From contig CAZPOR010000004.1 of the NCBI GenBank assembly GCA_964588325.1, forward strand, positions 186,001-250,000: a DNA stretch of 64,000 bases. Direction: 5' to 3'. Position 1 is the first letter of the stretch; each line of letters opens with the position of its first letter. Shown piece after piece: positions 50,510 to 59,464 of this stretch. This DNA comes from Thiovibrio sp964588325 (GTDB taxonomy: Bacteria; Desulfobacterota; Desulfobulbia; Desulfobulbales; Desulfurivibrionaceae). The position numbers were made by a program, and so were the translations under genes. A model generated the notes under the pieces. That model was not told the origin of the DNA, ran no database searches, and worked only from the letters and a program-made list of their open reading frames with translations.

Positions 50510-51484
50510 CTACTTATTGAGCAATCTGGCCATCTCCTTGGCAAAATAGGTGATGATGATATCCGCGCCAGCCCGCCGGATGGAGAGCAGGCTTTCATGC
50601 ATGACCTTTTCCCCGTCGATCCAGCCATTGGCCGCGGCGGCCTTGATCATGGCGTACTCCCCGCTCACCTGGTAGGCGGCGATGGGCAGATCAAACTCAT
50701 CCCGCAGCCGGCTGATCACGTCCAAATAGGCCATGGCCGGCTTGACCATCAGGATATCCGCGCCCTCTTCCACATCCAGGGTCGCCTCCCGCAACGCCTC
50801 CCGCACGTTTGCCGGGTCCATCTGGTAGGCTTTGCGATCGCCGTGCTGGGGCGCGCATTCCGCCGCATCCCGAAAAGGCCCGTAAAACGCGGAGGCGTAT
50901 TTCACGGCATAGGACATGATCGGCACCATGGAAAAGTTATTCTCATCCAGGATCCCCCGGATCTCGGCAACCCGGCCGTCCATCATGTCCGAAGGCGCAA
51001 CCATGTCGGCCCCGGCCTGGGCATGGGAAAGCGCGATTCTGGCCAGCACCTCCAGGGTTGAATCGTTGTCCACCACCTCGTCAAGGAGAATGCCGCAATG
51101 GCCATGGCTGGTGTATTCGCACAGACAGACATCGGTGCACACCGTGAGCGCAGGAGCCGTATTTTTCAATTCCTTGATGGCGCGCTGGATGATGCCGTCC
51201 TTGGCATGCGCCCCCGACCCCTTCGAATCCTTCTTGTCGGGCAATCCGAAAAGGATGACGGAGTTCACTCCCAGCCCCATGCACTCCTTGGCTTCCTTGG
51301 CCAACTGGTCCACGGATATCCGGAACACCCCGGGCATGGACACCACCTCTTCCCGCACTCCCTTGCCGGGCATGACAAAAAGCGGGTAAACGAGGTGAGC
51401 CGGAGCAATGCTGGTCTCCCGGATAAGCGCCCGGAAATTTTCATTCTGCCTGAGCCTGCGGGCCCGGTATTCAGGAAAAATCAT
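50510..51484 (-). CDS. hemB: Delta-aminolevulinic acid dehydratase (porphobilinogen synthase)
   Basis: A 324-residue enzyme joining two aminolevulinates for haem, sirohaem and corrinoid synthesis. The zinc-type cysteines are in TDVCLCEYTSHGHCGIL, the Schiff-base lysines are in MSYAVKYASAFYGPFR and ILMVKPAMAYLDVI, and GVNSVILFGLPDKKDSKGS is the conserved N-terminal segment. ATG at 51484 with GGAG 10 bases upstream is chosen over a TTG at 51490. It fits a cell rich in haem proteins. Confidence 0.97.
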   Translation of the reverse strand: MIFPEYRARRLRQNENFRALIRETSIAPAHLVYPLFVMPGKGVREEVVSMPGVFRISVDQLAKEAKECMGLGVNSVILFGLPDKKDSKGSGAHAKDGIIQRAIKELKNTAPALTVCTDVCLCEYTSHGHCGILLDEVVDNDSTLEVLARIALSHAQAGADMVAPSDMMDGRVAEIRGILDENNFSMVPIMSYAVKYASAFYGPFRDAAECAPQHGDRKAYQMDPANVREALREATLDVEEGADILMVKPAMAYLDVISRLRDEFDLPIAAYQVSGEYAMIKAAAANGWIDGEKVMHESLLSIRRAGADIIITYFAKEMARLLNK

Positions 51485-51644
51485 GATCAATGCTCTCCTT
51501 TTTTCTGCTGAAGCAAGGCCATCCCCCCAGCATAGCTATTCATTATCACCCACCGGGAACCCAGAAATTCCGGTGACCTCGGAAGAGTAAGCGTTCAGCA
51601 GTGCCGCAGATGCGCGTGTCAATCGTCGGCACAGAAGTGCAGAC

Positions 51645-51686
51645 AAAAAGGCCTGTTCGCTATACACCAAATATGCGAACCAGGCC
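51645..51686 (-). terminator. Terminator of the clpX-like to mrp gene cluster
   Basis: GGCCTGTTCGC (51650-51660) pairs with GCGAACCAGGCC (51675-51686) with one bulged base. AAAAA just left of it becomes a T tract on the minus strand, 40 bases after the clpX-like stop. Confidence 0.8.
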
Positions 51687-51724
51687 GATGACAAAGCAGA
51701 TGCGGTGCTGCTGGACGCTTACGG

Positions 51725-53482
51725 CTATTCAATCTTAAAGGCTTCCCCCACCAGGGTGTTGATATACCGCTCCGGCATATCGACCCCCTCCTTGGGAACA
51801 ACCACCCGGGAAACCCCTTTTTTCTGCCCCATGAGCCGCAAGCCGTACTCCATGGCCTGAAAAATATGAGCGCACGCGGCCTGAATGTCCGCAAGGGTAC
51901 GCGGCTCCCGCGTCAAGAGCTGGTCAACAGCCTCATCGTTAAAATTGACCTGCACCCCGCATTTTTCGCTGATCTCCGCCTCGCTGCCGTGAACGGCCTG
52001 AATCAGGCGAATGAAACCATCGCACACCTCTCGGGGATCCACATCCTGGTCCTGACTCTCCTTGGCCATGAGTTGCAATCGCTTCGGAGTGGCGAGCACC
52101 TGATGATCTTCCAGGTAATTCCCCATCCGCTTGAGAATAAATGATGTCAACCGTTCAAACTCAACAGCCTGCAACGCCTCGAAGCGGGCTCGATGATCCG
52201 CCTGCACCCCCGGGTCCGCCAAGAGCCTTTCGAGCACCACCCCGGGCGAACGCACCATTTCCACATCCACCACAAGATGACGGATGCTGGTGGAGGGCAG
52301 CTTTTTCTCGTAGTGGAGCAGGATTTTCTCCATGACGCTCACCAAGCCGCGGGCTCCGGTCCGTTCCCGCTTGGCAAGTGCGGCGATTTCGCGCAGCGCC
52401 GCGTCTTCAAACTGGAGATTGACTCCGTACACCCGGAAATCCTGCTTCTTGGCCACCACAATGGAGCTGTTGGGATTGGCCAGAATCTCGTAAAAATCAT
52501 CCTCGCTCAGTTCATCAAGCACGGCGATGACCGGCAGACGCCCGACAAACTCGCTTTCAAAGCCGAACGCAACGAGATCCTCGGCCTTGACCTGCTTAAA
52601 AAAACGCCCGCTTGTCTTCACCGAGGAGACGGAACTTTCAAAGCCCATGGATTGCTGCTGCACCCGTTTTTTGATGATCTCCTCAAGCCCGGCAAAAGCC
52701 CCGCTCATAATGAAAAGGATATTTTTGGTGTTGACCACCCGCCGCTCCCGCTTGCCCGTTGCGCGGTACTGTTCGATGGCTTCGATCTGCGAGACCGGAT
52801 CGTGGGCCACCTTGAGTTCGACCTCGGTTTCCTCCATGGGCTTGAGCAGGGCGCGCTGCACCCCGGTGCGGGAAACATCCGCCCCGATCCGGAAAGGACT
52901 GGCGGCAATTTTGTCGATCTCATCCAGATAGATAATGCCGTACTGGGCCTGCTCGATATTCCCGTCCGCCTCTCGGACCAGATCGCGGACCAGATCATCA
53001 ACATCCCCGCCCACGTAGCCTGTTTCGCTGAACTTGGTGGCGTCGCCCTTGATGAAAGGCACCCCGAGATGCCGGGCAATGAGCTTGATAAGAAAGGTCT
53101 TGCCCACCCCGGTCGGACCCATCAGCAAAACATTGCTCTTGATCTGCCCCATGCTGCGCCTTGCCTTGCGGGGGTTGGCCTGGGCGTAGCTGATCCGGTT
53201 GAAATGGGTGCATATCTTGGTGGCAAGAATGGCCTTGGCCTCATCCTGCCTCACCACATATTCGTCGAGATAGGCAATAAGCTCTTCCGGATTGGTGTCG
53301 AAATGAAAAGCCGCCGCGCCGCCGGAGACCGGCTTGCCGGTCTCGGCTTCTTCGCTCTGGGGCATGGGCAACAAACCGCTGGAGACGATCTTCACCTTCT
53401 GCCCGTACTTTTTGCTGAGATACTCCCCGATCTCTTTTTCCAACTCTTTCTGGTCTGGAAGGCTGGTGTCGTATTCGTTCAT
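51725..53482 (-). CDS. ClpX-like AAA+ ATPase without zinc-binding domain
   Basis: A 585-residue unfoldase relative. Compared with ClpX (about 420 residues) it lacks the N-terminal Cys4 zinc domain and carries about 150 extra C-terminal residues. Walker A is LLMGPTGVGKTFLIKLIA, the pore loop is SETGYVGGDVDD, Walker B is IIYLDEIDKIA, and sensor 2 is GARGLVSVMEKIL. At the ClpP-docking loop, where ClpX has IGF, it has SMGF, so ClpP contact remains possible. It is the last gene of an 11-kb cluster, 11 bases after ntrX. Substrates are unknown. Confidence 0.88.
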   Translation of the reverse strand: MNEYDTSLPDQKELEKEIGEYLSKKYGQKVKIVSSGLLPMPQSEEAETGKPVSGGAAAFHFDTNPEELIAYLDEYVVRQDEAKAILATKICTHFNRISYAQANPRKARRSMGQIKSNVLLMGPTGVGKTFLIKLIARHLGVPFIKGDATKFSETGYVGGDVDDLVRDLVREADGNIEQAQYGIIYLDEIDKIAASPFRIGADVSRTGVQRALLKPMEETEVELKVAHDPVSQIEAIEQYRATGKRERRVVNTKNILFIMSGAFAGLEEIIKKRVQQQSMGFESSVSSVKTSGRFFKQVKAEDLVAFGFESEFVGRLPVIAVLDELSEDDFYEILANPNSSIVVAKKQDFRVYGVNLQFEDAALREIAALAKRERTGARGLVSVMEKILLHYEKKLPSTSIRHLVVDVEMVRSPGVVLERLLADPGVQADHRARFEALQAVEFERLTSFILKRMGNYLEDHQVLATPKRLQLMAKESQDQDVDPREVCDGFIRLIQAVHGSEAEISEKCGVQVNFNDEAVDQLLTREPRTLADIQAACAHIFQAMEYGLRLMGQKKGVSRVVVPKEGVDMPERYINTLVGEAFKIE

Positions 53483-53493
53483 GGCTTCCTCCC

Positions 53494-54864
53494 TTATTCT
53501 TCCCCCAGGGACAGGGACTTCATCTTCCTGTGCAGATGACTCCGTTCCAGGCCTATTTGTTCCGCCGTCTGGGAAATATTCCCTTCATTGCCTGCCAGAC
53601 GGGCCTTTAAGAAATCCCGCTCGAAAATCTTCTTGGCCTCTTTGTAGCTCAAGGTGTGGTAGAGCGTGTCCACGCCAGCGGCCAAAGGCGCGTCTTCTCC
53701 CGAAGCAATGCCGAGCAGCCGCGCGACTTCTGCCTCTTCAACTGTTTCCGCCGCACACATGATCATGATCCGTTCCACAAAATTGCGCAGTTCGCGGACA
53801 TTGCCCGGCCAGGCGTGGCGCATCATGGCCTGCAGAGCGCCTGCACTGAATTTCTTTTCTCCCAGTCCCTTTCTCGCGTTGTCCGCCACGAAATCGGCGA
53901 CCAGCAGGGGGATATCCTCTCTTCGTTCCCGCAGGGGCGGCACCTGAATGGGCACCACATTGAGCCGGTAAAAAAGATCCGCCCGGAACGTGCCGTTTTC
54001 GATCTCCTGCTCAAGATCCTTGTTGGTGGCGGCCAGCACCCGAACTTCAACCTGAATGGTCTTCGAGCCGCCCACCCGCTCAAATTTCTGCTCCTGCAGG
54101 ATGCGCAGCACCTTGGCCTGGGTCTTGAGGCTCATGTCGCCGATTTCATCCAGAAAGAGCGTGGTGCCGTCGGCCAGATCGAATTTTCCCCGCCGGCTGG
54201 TGGTGGCCCCGGTGAACGAGCCCTTCTCATGGCCGAACAGTTCGGATTCGATCAGCTCCTCCGGAATGGCGGCGCAGTTCAGCTCGATCATCGGCTTGGC
54301 AGCGTTCTTGGACAACCGGTGGATGCTCTGGGCCACCAGCTCCTTGCCGGTGCCATGCTCTCCCCGGATCAAAACCCACGCCTCGGTGGGCGCCACCCGC
54401 TCCACCAACTGCCTCAGCCCCGTCATGGCCGGCGAGTTGCCGGTGAGTTGCGTGGCGCGCTGGGTCTGCTGGCGCAGGATCAGGTTCTCTCTTTTGAGCC
54501 GGGCGAGATCCAGGGCGTTGTTGATGGAGAGGATGATCTTGTCGTAGGAGGGCGGTTTTTCGATAAAATCATAGGCTCCCATCTTGGTGGCCTGCACCGC
54601 GGTTTCAATAGTGCCGTGCCCGGAGATCATGATCACCGGCAATTCGGCCTGGGTTTCCTTGATGCGTTTAAGCACCTCAAGGCCGTCCATCCCAGGCATC
54701 CAGATATCGAGCAAAACCAGATCGACCCGCTCATCCTCCAGCAGGGAAAGCCCCTGCTGCCCATCCTCGGCTGAAAGCGTCTGGAATCCTTCATCCGCCA
54801 GAATCCCGGACAGGGACTCACGGATACTCGCTTCATCGTCAATTATGAGGATTGTTTTTGCCAT
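53494..54864 (-). CDS. ntrX: NtrX-like sigma-54-dependent response regulator
   Basis: A 456-residue activator. Receiver domain: ILIIDDEASIRESLSGIL, phosphoacceptor LVLLDIWMPGMDG, and FIEKPPSYDK. The AAA+ domain has Walker A IRGEHGTGKELVAQSIH, the sigma-54 loop GSFTGATTSRRGKF and Walker B TTLFLDEIGDM. The C-terminal Fis-like helix-turn-helix is QTAEQIGLERSHLHRKMKSL, typical of NtrX. The NtrY-like kinase gene lies directly upstream, so the pair should be one two-component system. Target genes are unknown; nitrogen or redox control is usual. Confidence 0.9.
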   Translation of the reverse strand: MAKTILIIDDEASIRESLSGILADEGFQTLSAEDGQQGLSLLEDERVDLVLLDIWMPGMDGLEVLKRIKETQAELPVIMISGHGTIETAVQATKMGAYDFIEKPPSYDKIILSINNALDLARLKRENLILRQQTQRATQLTGNSPAMTGLRQLVERVAPTEAWVLIRGEHGTGKELVAQSIHRLSKNAAKPMIELNCAAIPEELIESELFGHEKGSFTGATTSRRGKFDLADGTTLFLDEIGDMSLKTQAKVLRILQEQKFERVGGSKTIQVEVRVLAATNKDLEQEIENGTFRADLFYRLNVVPIQVPPLRERREDIPLLVADFVADNARKGLGEKKFSAGALQAMMRHAWPGNVRELRNFVERIMIMCAAETVEEAEVARLLGIASGEDAPLAAGVDTLYHTLSYKEAKKIFERDFLKARLAGNEGNISQTAEQIGLERSHLHRKMKSLSLGEE

Positions 54865-54945
54865 CGCCGTTTCGCTGAAATGTATCCATCAGTAGTCCTG
54901 GATTCTTCAATATACCATGCCCTGCCTGGCGGATAACATGCTTTT

Positions 54946-57180
54946 CTAGCCATTCCCAAGGGGAAGCTCGATAATGAAACGGGCCCCCTGGGGCTCATTA
55001 TCCTTAACCCGGATATATCCGTGATGATCCGCAACCACCGTGCTGGCTATGGCCAGCCCCAGACCGGTTCCGGTCTTTTTTCTTGAAAAATATGGTTCAA
55101 AGAGCCGCAGTTTGTCCTGATCGCTGACCCCGGAGCCATTGTCGCGCACCTCAAGGATGACCACGTTGCGCTCTTCCTCGCAGGCAAGAACGATCTCGAT
55201 CACTCCAGCCTCTGCGGTGGCGGCCACGGCATTATTGAGCAGGTTGACGAGAACCCGCTTCATCTGCTTGACGTCAAAGGAAAACACCGGGATAGGCCCC
55301 TCCACCCGCAAACGAAACTGCCTGTTCTTGTGGGCCTCCTGATAGAGAACAAAGGCCTCGTTGGCCATTTCGGCGATGTTCCCCATGGCCTTATGCACTG
55401 CGGGCATCCGGGCGAAACTGGAAAATTCGCTCACCAGTTTTTTCAACTCGTCCACCTGATTGATAATGGTTTTGGTGCAGACATCGAAAACCTCCTGGTC
55501 CCCCTCCAGCCGATCGAGGTACCGCTTGCGGAGCCGCTGGGCGGAAAGCTGGATGGGGGTCAGGGGATTTTTCACCTCATGGGCGATCCTCCGCGCCACC
55601 TCACGCCAGGCCGCCATCCGCTGCGCCTTTTCCAGCTCGGTAAGGTTGTCGAACACCAGAACCACGCCCAGGGATTGGCTGTTTTCATCCTCAAGCCGGG
55701 TCACATTCACCCGCAGCGAAAAGGTTTCATCGCCCACCGTGAGGCGCAGCGGCCTTTCCAGCGAAGATTTGCCGCTGCGCGACAGCTCGCCGAGAAAACC
55801 CTCCAGGACAGCCCGGTGCTCCGGCCTGAGAACCGCCTGATACTCCTTGCCCTCGAAATCCCTGCGATCAATGCACAGCAGTTCCTCGGCAAACCGGTTG
55901 ATGGTGGTAATCCTCCCGTGCTCATCCAGGGAGATAACCCCGGCCGCCACGCTTTGCAGAACTATCTCCATGTAGCGGCGTCTGGTCTCGGCATCGAGAT
56001 TGCCCTGGCGCAAGGCGCTGTTTGCTTCTTCGAGCTGCCGCTTACTTGCGAGGAGATCGCTGGTCATCCGGTTGAAGGAATCGACCAGGGTTCCCATCTC
56101 GTCGCCCGAGGTCTTTTCCAGAACAAAATCCAGTTCCCCTTCGGCAACCCGCCGCGTCGCCTCGGCCAGCCTGCCGATAGGGCCGGTCAGCCCGCCGGCC
56201 ACATAAAAGGCGAACCAGATCGCGCAAAAAACAATGAGCAGGGTGACGATCAGCAGCATGACCAGCAGACTGGTCTTAATCGGGGCCTTGAGAATCATCA
56301 ACTGCTTGTAGCCTTCGTACCCTGCGGAGATGGTCTGCATCTGCCTGACCCGCTCCCGGGGAATGAGCAGAGAGACGATCAGCGCCCCCTGGCCAGCGCC
56401 CGCGCCGTCGATCCGGATCGAACTCACCCCCCGAACCAGCTCCCCGGCGGCCACCGGCTGGATGGTTATCTGCTCCGTATTGTCGGTAAGGGCGTTGCGG
56501 ATCGTATCCAGCGGAATTTCCGGCACACCCTCCTCGATGATTTCTGGCCGGTACGCCCGGGCCAGCACCTCCCGTTGGCCGGAGATCACCTCGATCCCAG
56601 CCAGGCCATGGGTTTTCATGATGTCTTTCAACACCGGCTCGGCATCTTTCCAGGAAATATCCCCGTACCGCCTTGCATCCAAACGGTCCCCGATGAGACG
56701 CGCCTGCCGGTCAACCTGGTCCTGGGTCTCCTGGTAACTGTTCTTGGCAATGGAAATCGACTCTTCAAGGGACTGGGCGACATTGCTGTTGAACCAGTAA
56801 TCCATGCTGGTGGAGACAAACTGCAGGGCAATGAAAAAAAGCAGCCCGGTGGGGAAAAAAGACATGGAAACAAAGGCGATGACCAGCTTGGAGCGGAGTT
56901 TTGTGCCAAGAAACCGCCGCCGCCGCTCAAAAACAAGCTGCGCCAGATTGCGGAGCACCAGAAAAACCATCAACAGCAAGAGGAGAACATTGAGGTTGAT
57001 GAGGACGAAGATCAGGACATTGCCGCTGACCGGAAAGGGAACGGTTCCCAGTTGCACAACCCTGGTTTCCAAATAGGTCAGCAGGGGGATCAGAACGAGG
57101 CAGGCAAGGATGATCAGGCGGATGCGCTTTTTACGGCGCAGCCTGTCTTTCCTGAGAACCTCCTCGCTGGCTGCATCCAT
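54946..57180 (-). CDS. ntrY: NtrY-like membrane sensor histidine kinase
   Basis: A 744-residue kinase. Three N-terminal membrane segments (LIILACLVLIPLLTYLET, VLIFVLINLNVLLLLLMVF, LVIAFVSMSFFPTGLLFFI), a periplasmic region of about 170 residues, a fourth segment (LLVMLLIVTLLIVFCAIWFA), HAMP, a PAS domain (GVISLDEHGRITTINRFAEE), then the H-box AHEVKNPLTPIQLSAQRLRK and ATP-binding motifs (DNGSGVSDQDKLRLFEPY, GTGLGLAIA). The Met at 57180 is chosen because it starts right after the DUF4390 stop; 57219 would overlap it. It should phosphorylate the neighbouring NtrX. Confidence 0.9.
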   Translation of the reverse strand: MDAASEEVLRKDRLRRKKRIRLIILACLVLIPLLTYLETRVVQLGTVPFPVSGNVLIFVLINLNVLLLLLMVFLVLRNLAQLVFERRRRFLGTKLRSKLVIAFVSMSFFPTGLLFFIALQFVSTSMDYWFNSNVAQSLEESISIAKNSYQETQDQVDRQARLIGDRLDARRYGDISWKDAEPVLKDIMKTHGLAGIEVISGQREVLARAYRPEIIEEGVPEIPLDTIRNALTDNTEQITIQPVAAGELVRGVSSIRIDGAGAGQGALIVSLLIPRERVRQMQTISAGYEGYKQLMILKAPIKTSLLVMLLIVTLLIVFCAIWFAFYVAGGLTGPIGRLAEATRRVAEGELDFVLEKTSGDEMGTLVDSFNRMTSDLLASKRQLEEANSALRQGNLDAETRRRYMEIVLQSVAAGVISLDEHGRITTINRFAEELLCIDRRDFEGKEYQAVLRPEHRAVLEGFLGELSRSGKSSLERPLRLTVGDETFSLRVNVTRLEDENSQSLGVVLVFDNLTELEKAQRMAAWREVARRIAHEVKNPLTPIQLSAQRLRKRYLDRLEGDQEVFDVCTKTIINQVDELKKLVSEFSSFARMPAVHKAMGNIAEMANEAFVLYQEAHKNRQFRLRVEGPIPVFSFDVKQMKRVLVNLLNNAVAATAEAGVIEIVLACEEERNVVILEVRDNGSGVSDQDKLRLFEPYFSRKKTGTGLGLAIASTVVADHHGYIRVKDNEPQGARFIIELPLGNG

Positions 57181-57181
57181 G

Positions 57182-57769
57182 CTAATATCTGAACTCAACC
57201 GTGTACCACTCGGTTTCAAAATCCCAAAGGCTCAGGAAGGGAATCACGTAGTGGAAATAAAGCGGCAAGGTTTTTTCCGCGAGCTTGGCCTTCACCCTGA
57301 GCAGGTATCCCGCATCCGGCAGCAGGGATTTCAGGGGCGCAACCGGCGGACCGTTGAGCTGGGCCATGGCTTTTTTCGCCTCGGCCAGCGATTTGGTGCG
57401 GAAGGTCTGACCGGATGTTTCCGAACGGACGATGGAGTACTCCTCCTTGAGGGTGTCATAGCTCAGGGTATGGTCAAATTGCAGGGAAACGAGCTGCTGG
57501 TTCATCCAGGTGTTCCGTTTCCGTTCCAGCTTCACATAAAAATTGAAAGTCACCGGGATGCCGTTCTTGATCCCCTCCTCCATCTGCTTGGTAAAGGCGT
57601 TGTTGACCGTGAGAAACAGGAGCAGATCCGTACTGGAATTGGTAACGATCAACTCCTCGATGGTCGCGTTCTGGGCAAGCGCGGGGTGCCCCCCGCCCCA
57701 GAAAAGAGCCAGGGCGAGCAGCAGGGATGAAAAAACGCGAAGTTGTCGTGTACGGCTGGGTGTGCGCAT
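57182..57769 (-). CDS. DUF4390 domain protein
   Basis: A 195-residue exported protein with signal FSSLLLALALFWGGGHPALA. The mature part is a beta-rich domain (TIEELIVTNSSTDLLLFLTV, VPVTFNFYVKLERKRN-like strands, LYFHYVIPFLSLWDFETEWY) that matches DUF4390, typically found next to ntrY as here. Function unknown. It ends one base before ntrY and begins at ATG 57769 or GTG 57775, right at the hflX stop. Confidence 0.8.
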   Translation of the reverse strand: MRTPSRTRQLRVFSSLLLALALFWGGGHPALAQNATIEELIVTNSSTDLLLFLTVNNAFTKQMEEGIKNGIPVTFNFYVKLERKRNTWMNQQLVSLQFDHTLSYDTLKEEYSIVRSETSGQTFRTKSLAEAKKAMAQLNGPPVAPLKSLLPDAGYLLRVKAKLAEKTLPLYFHYVIPFLSLWDFETEWYTVEFRY

Positions 57770-57775
57770 AATCAC

Positions 57776-59464
57776 TTACGTCGTTGAAGAAACCGGGGTG
57801 CCGGGGGGGTATTCCTGATTCTCGGACTGAGCATGTCCCCCCCTCCTCTGCCATTTTTTTAAAACCAGACTCCTGGCCTTGTCCAGAAACGGGCCAAAGG
57901 TTGCGGCATCACGGGCGCTTAAGGCGACAGCGTCATAGAGCCGCAACTGCTCGGCAACAACCTCCGGCTCAACCAGATCGATCTTGTTAAACACCTTGAG
58001 GCAAGGCAGATCATCCAGCTCAAGCTCCCGGAGCAGATCCTCCACCACCTGGATATGGTCACTGCAACGCGGATTGCCGGCATCGATCACATGCACCAGC
58101 ACATCCGCCTCATGCAGCTCCTCCAGGGTCGCCTTAAAGGCCTTGAGCAGCTCCTCGGGCAGATGGCGGATAAAGCCCACCGTGTCCGTGATGATGACCT
58201 CCACATCCTCAGGAAAACGCAGCCTCCGGCTGGTCGGGTCCAGGGTGGCGAACAGCTTGTCCTCCGCGACGATGGCGCTGTTGGTCAGGGTGTTGAGCAG
58301 AGTTGACTTGCCGGCATTGGTATAGCCGACCAGCGAGAGAACCGGCAAGTCCTTTTTGCGCCGGCGGCTCCGCCGCTGCTCACGCTCGCGGCTGACCTCC
58401 TTGAGTTTCTTGGCCAGCTTGCTCAACCGGTCGTTGATGCGGCGGCGATCCACCTCAAGACGGGTTTCGCCGGGGCCGCGGCCGCCGATGCCGCCGGTGA
58501 GCCGGGACAGGGCGTCATCCCTGGTGGTCAGCCTGGGCAGCATGTATTTGAGCTGGGCCATCTCGATCTGCAGCCTGCCTTCGCGGCTCAGGGCACGCCG
58601 GGCAAAAATATCCAGGATCAACTGGGTGCGGTCGATGACCCGCAGCTCGGTATGGTCGGTTATGGACCGCACCTGGGACGGATTCAGCTCCTGGTCGAAG
58701 ATCAGCAGATTGGCATTGAGCCTGAGCGCGGCCAGCATGATCTCCCCGAGCTTTCCCTTGCCCAGGATCAACCGGGGATTGATCTTTTCCCTGCGCTGCA
58801 CCACGGTATCGAGAACAATTACCTCGGCGGAACGCGCCAGTTCAACCAGCTCGTCCATGGATTCCTGAGCCTTGACCTTGGAGAGCGGGGTCACGCTGAT
58901 CAGGATCGCCCGGTCTCTCCCTGCATCCACCTCGCGCACCGGCCTGGCCTTGGAAAACTCATCCTCAAGCGCGGCGATGAATTCCCGGAAATGGCCCTGC
59001 CGTCCGGGAATCTCCGGCGCCAGCAAGACCCAGTTGCGGCCCTCCACCGGCTGGGGCACCAGATGAGCGGAGTACAGCCGGGTGGCAATCCCCTGCTCCA
59101 TCTTCACCGCGGTCATCATATCGAGCCGCAGGAAGAGCAGATCCATGAGATCGTCTTCGCTGAGATCCTCCCCGCCAAGATGGGTATGCACGCAGCGCAA
59201 ACCCTTGAGCCGCCCGCCCGAGGCCTTGAACTGCCTGAGGGCCGGGATCATGATGGATTTATGATCCCCCACCATGACCGCCTCGACCTGACCGCCACGG
59301 CTGAGCAGGACGCCGATCTGACGCCCAAGTTCAAAGGCAACCGCGCACAGCTCTTTTGCCAATTCCGGACTGACGATCAGGTCCGGGGAAACCCGCCTGC
59401 CTGCGATACGCTCAAGCGCTTTCAACTGGGCGGTTTTCAGGCCGCTGGTATTGCCGGTTATCAT
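57776..59464 (-). CDS. hflX: GTPase HflX (long form)
   Basis: A 562-residue ribosome-associated GTPase. The usual HflX core starts at about residue 185 (ILISVTPLSKVKAQESMDEL) and has GKGKLGEIML, the linker GGIGGRGPGETRLEVDRRRI, G1 LVGYTNAGKSTLLNTL, G3 DTVGFIRHLPEELLKAF, and G4 NKIDLV. A further 180 residues precede it (LKALERIAGRRVSPDLIVSP, GRLKGLRCVHTHLGGEDLSE), an extension I recall from deltaproteobacterial forms. HflX splits stalled 70S ribosomes. Its start overlaps the end of selB by 4 bases. Confidence 0.93.
   Translation of the reverse strand: MITGNTSGLKTAQLKALERIAGRRVSPDLIVSPELAKELCAVAFELGRQIGVLLSRGGQVEAVMVGDHKSIMIPALRQFKASGGRLKGLRCVHTHLGGEDLSEDDLMDLLFLRLDMMTAVKMEQGIATRLYSAHLVPQPVEGRNWVLLAPEIPGRQGHFREFIAALEDEFSKARPVREVDAGRDRAILISVTPLSKVKAQESMDELVELARSAEVIVLDTVVQRREKINPRLILGKGKLGEIMLAALRLNANLLIFDQELNPSQVRSITDHTELRVIDRTQLILDIFARRALSREGRLQIEMAQLKYMLPRLTTRDDALSRLTGGIGGRGPGETRLEVDRRRINDRLSKLAKKLKEVSREREQRRSRRRKKDLPVLSLVGYTNAGKSTLLNTLTNSAIVAEDKLFATLDPTSRRLRFPEDVEVIITDTVGFIRHLPEELLKAFKATLEELHEADVLVHVIDAGNPRCSDHIQVVEDLLRELELDDLPCLKVFNKIDLVEPEVVAEQLRLYDAVALSARDAATFGPFLDKARSLVLKKWQRRGGHAQSENQEYPPGTPVSSTT

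Noticed and set aside
55330..57192. 620-codon plus-strand ORF over ntrY
   Set aside because: Antisense of a complete histidine kinase, with no motif or ribosome site. The same reasoning applies to long opposite frames over leuS, tkt, dnaB and selB.
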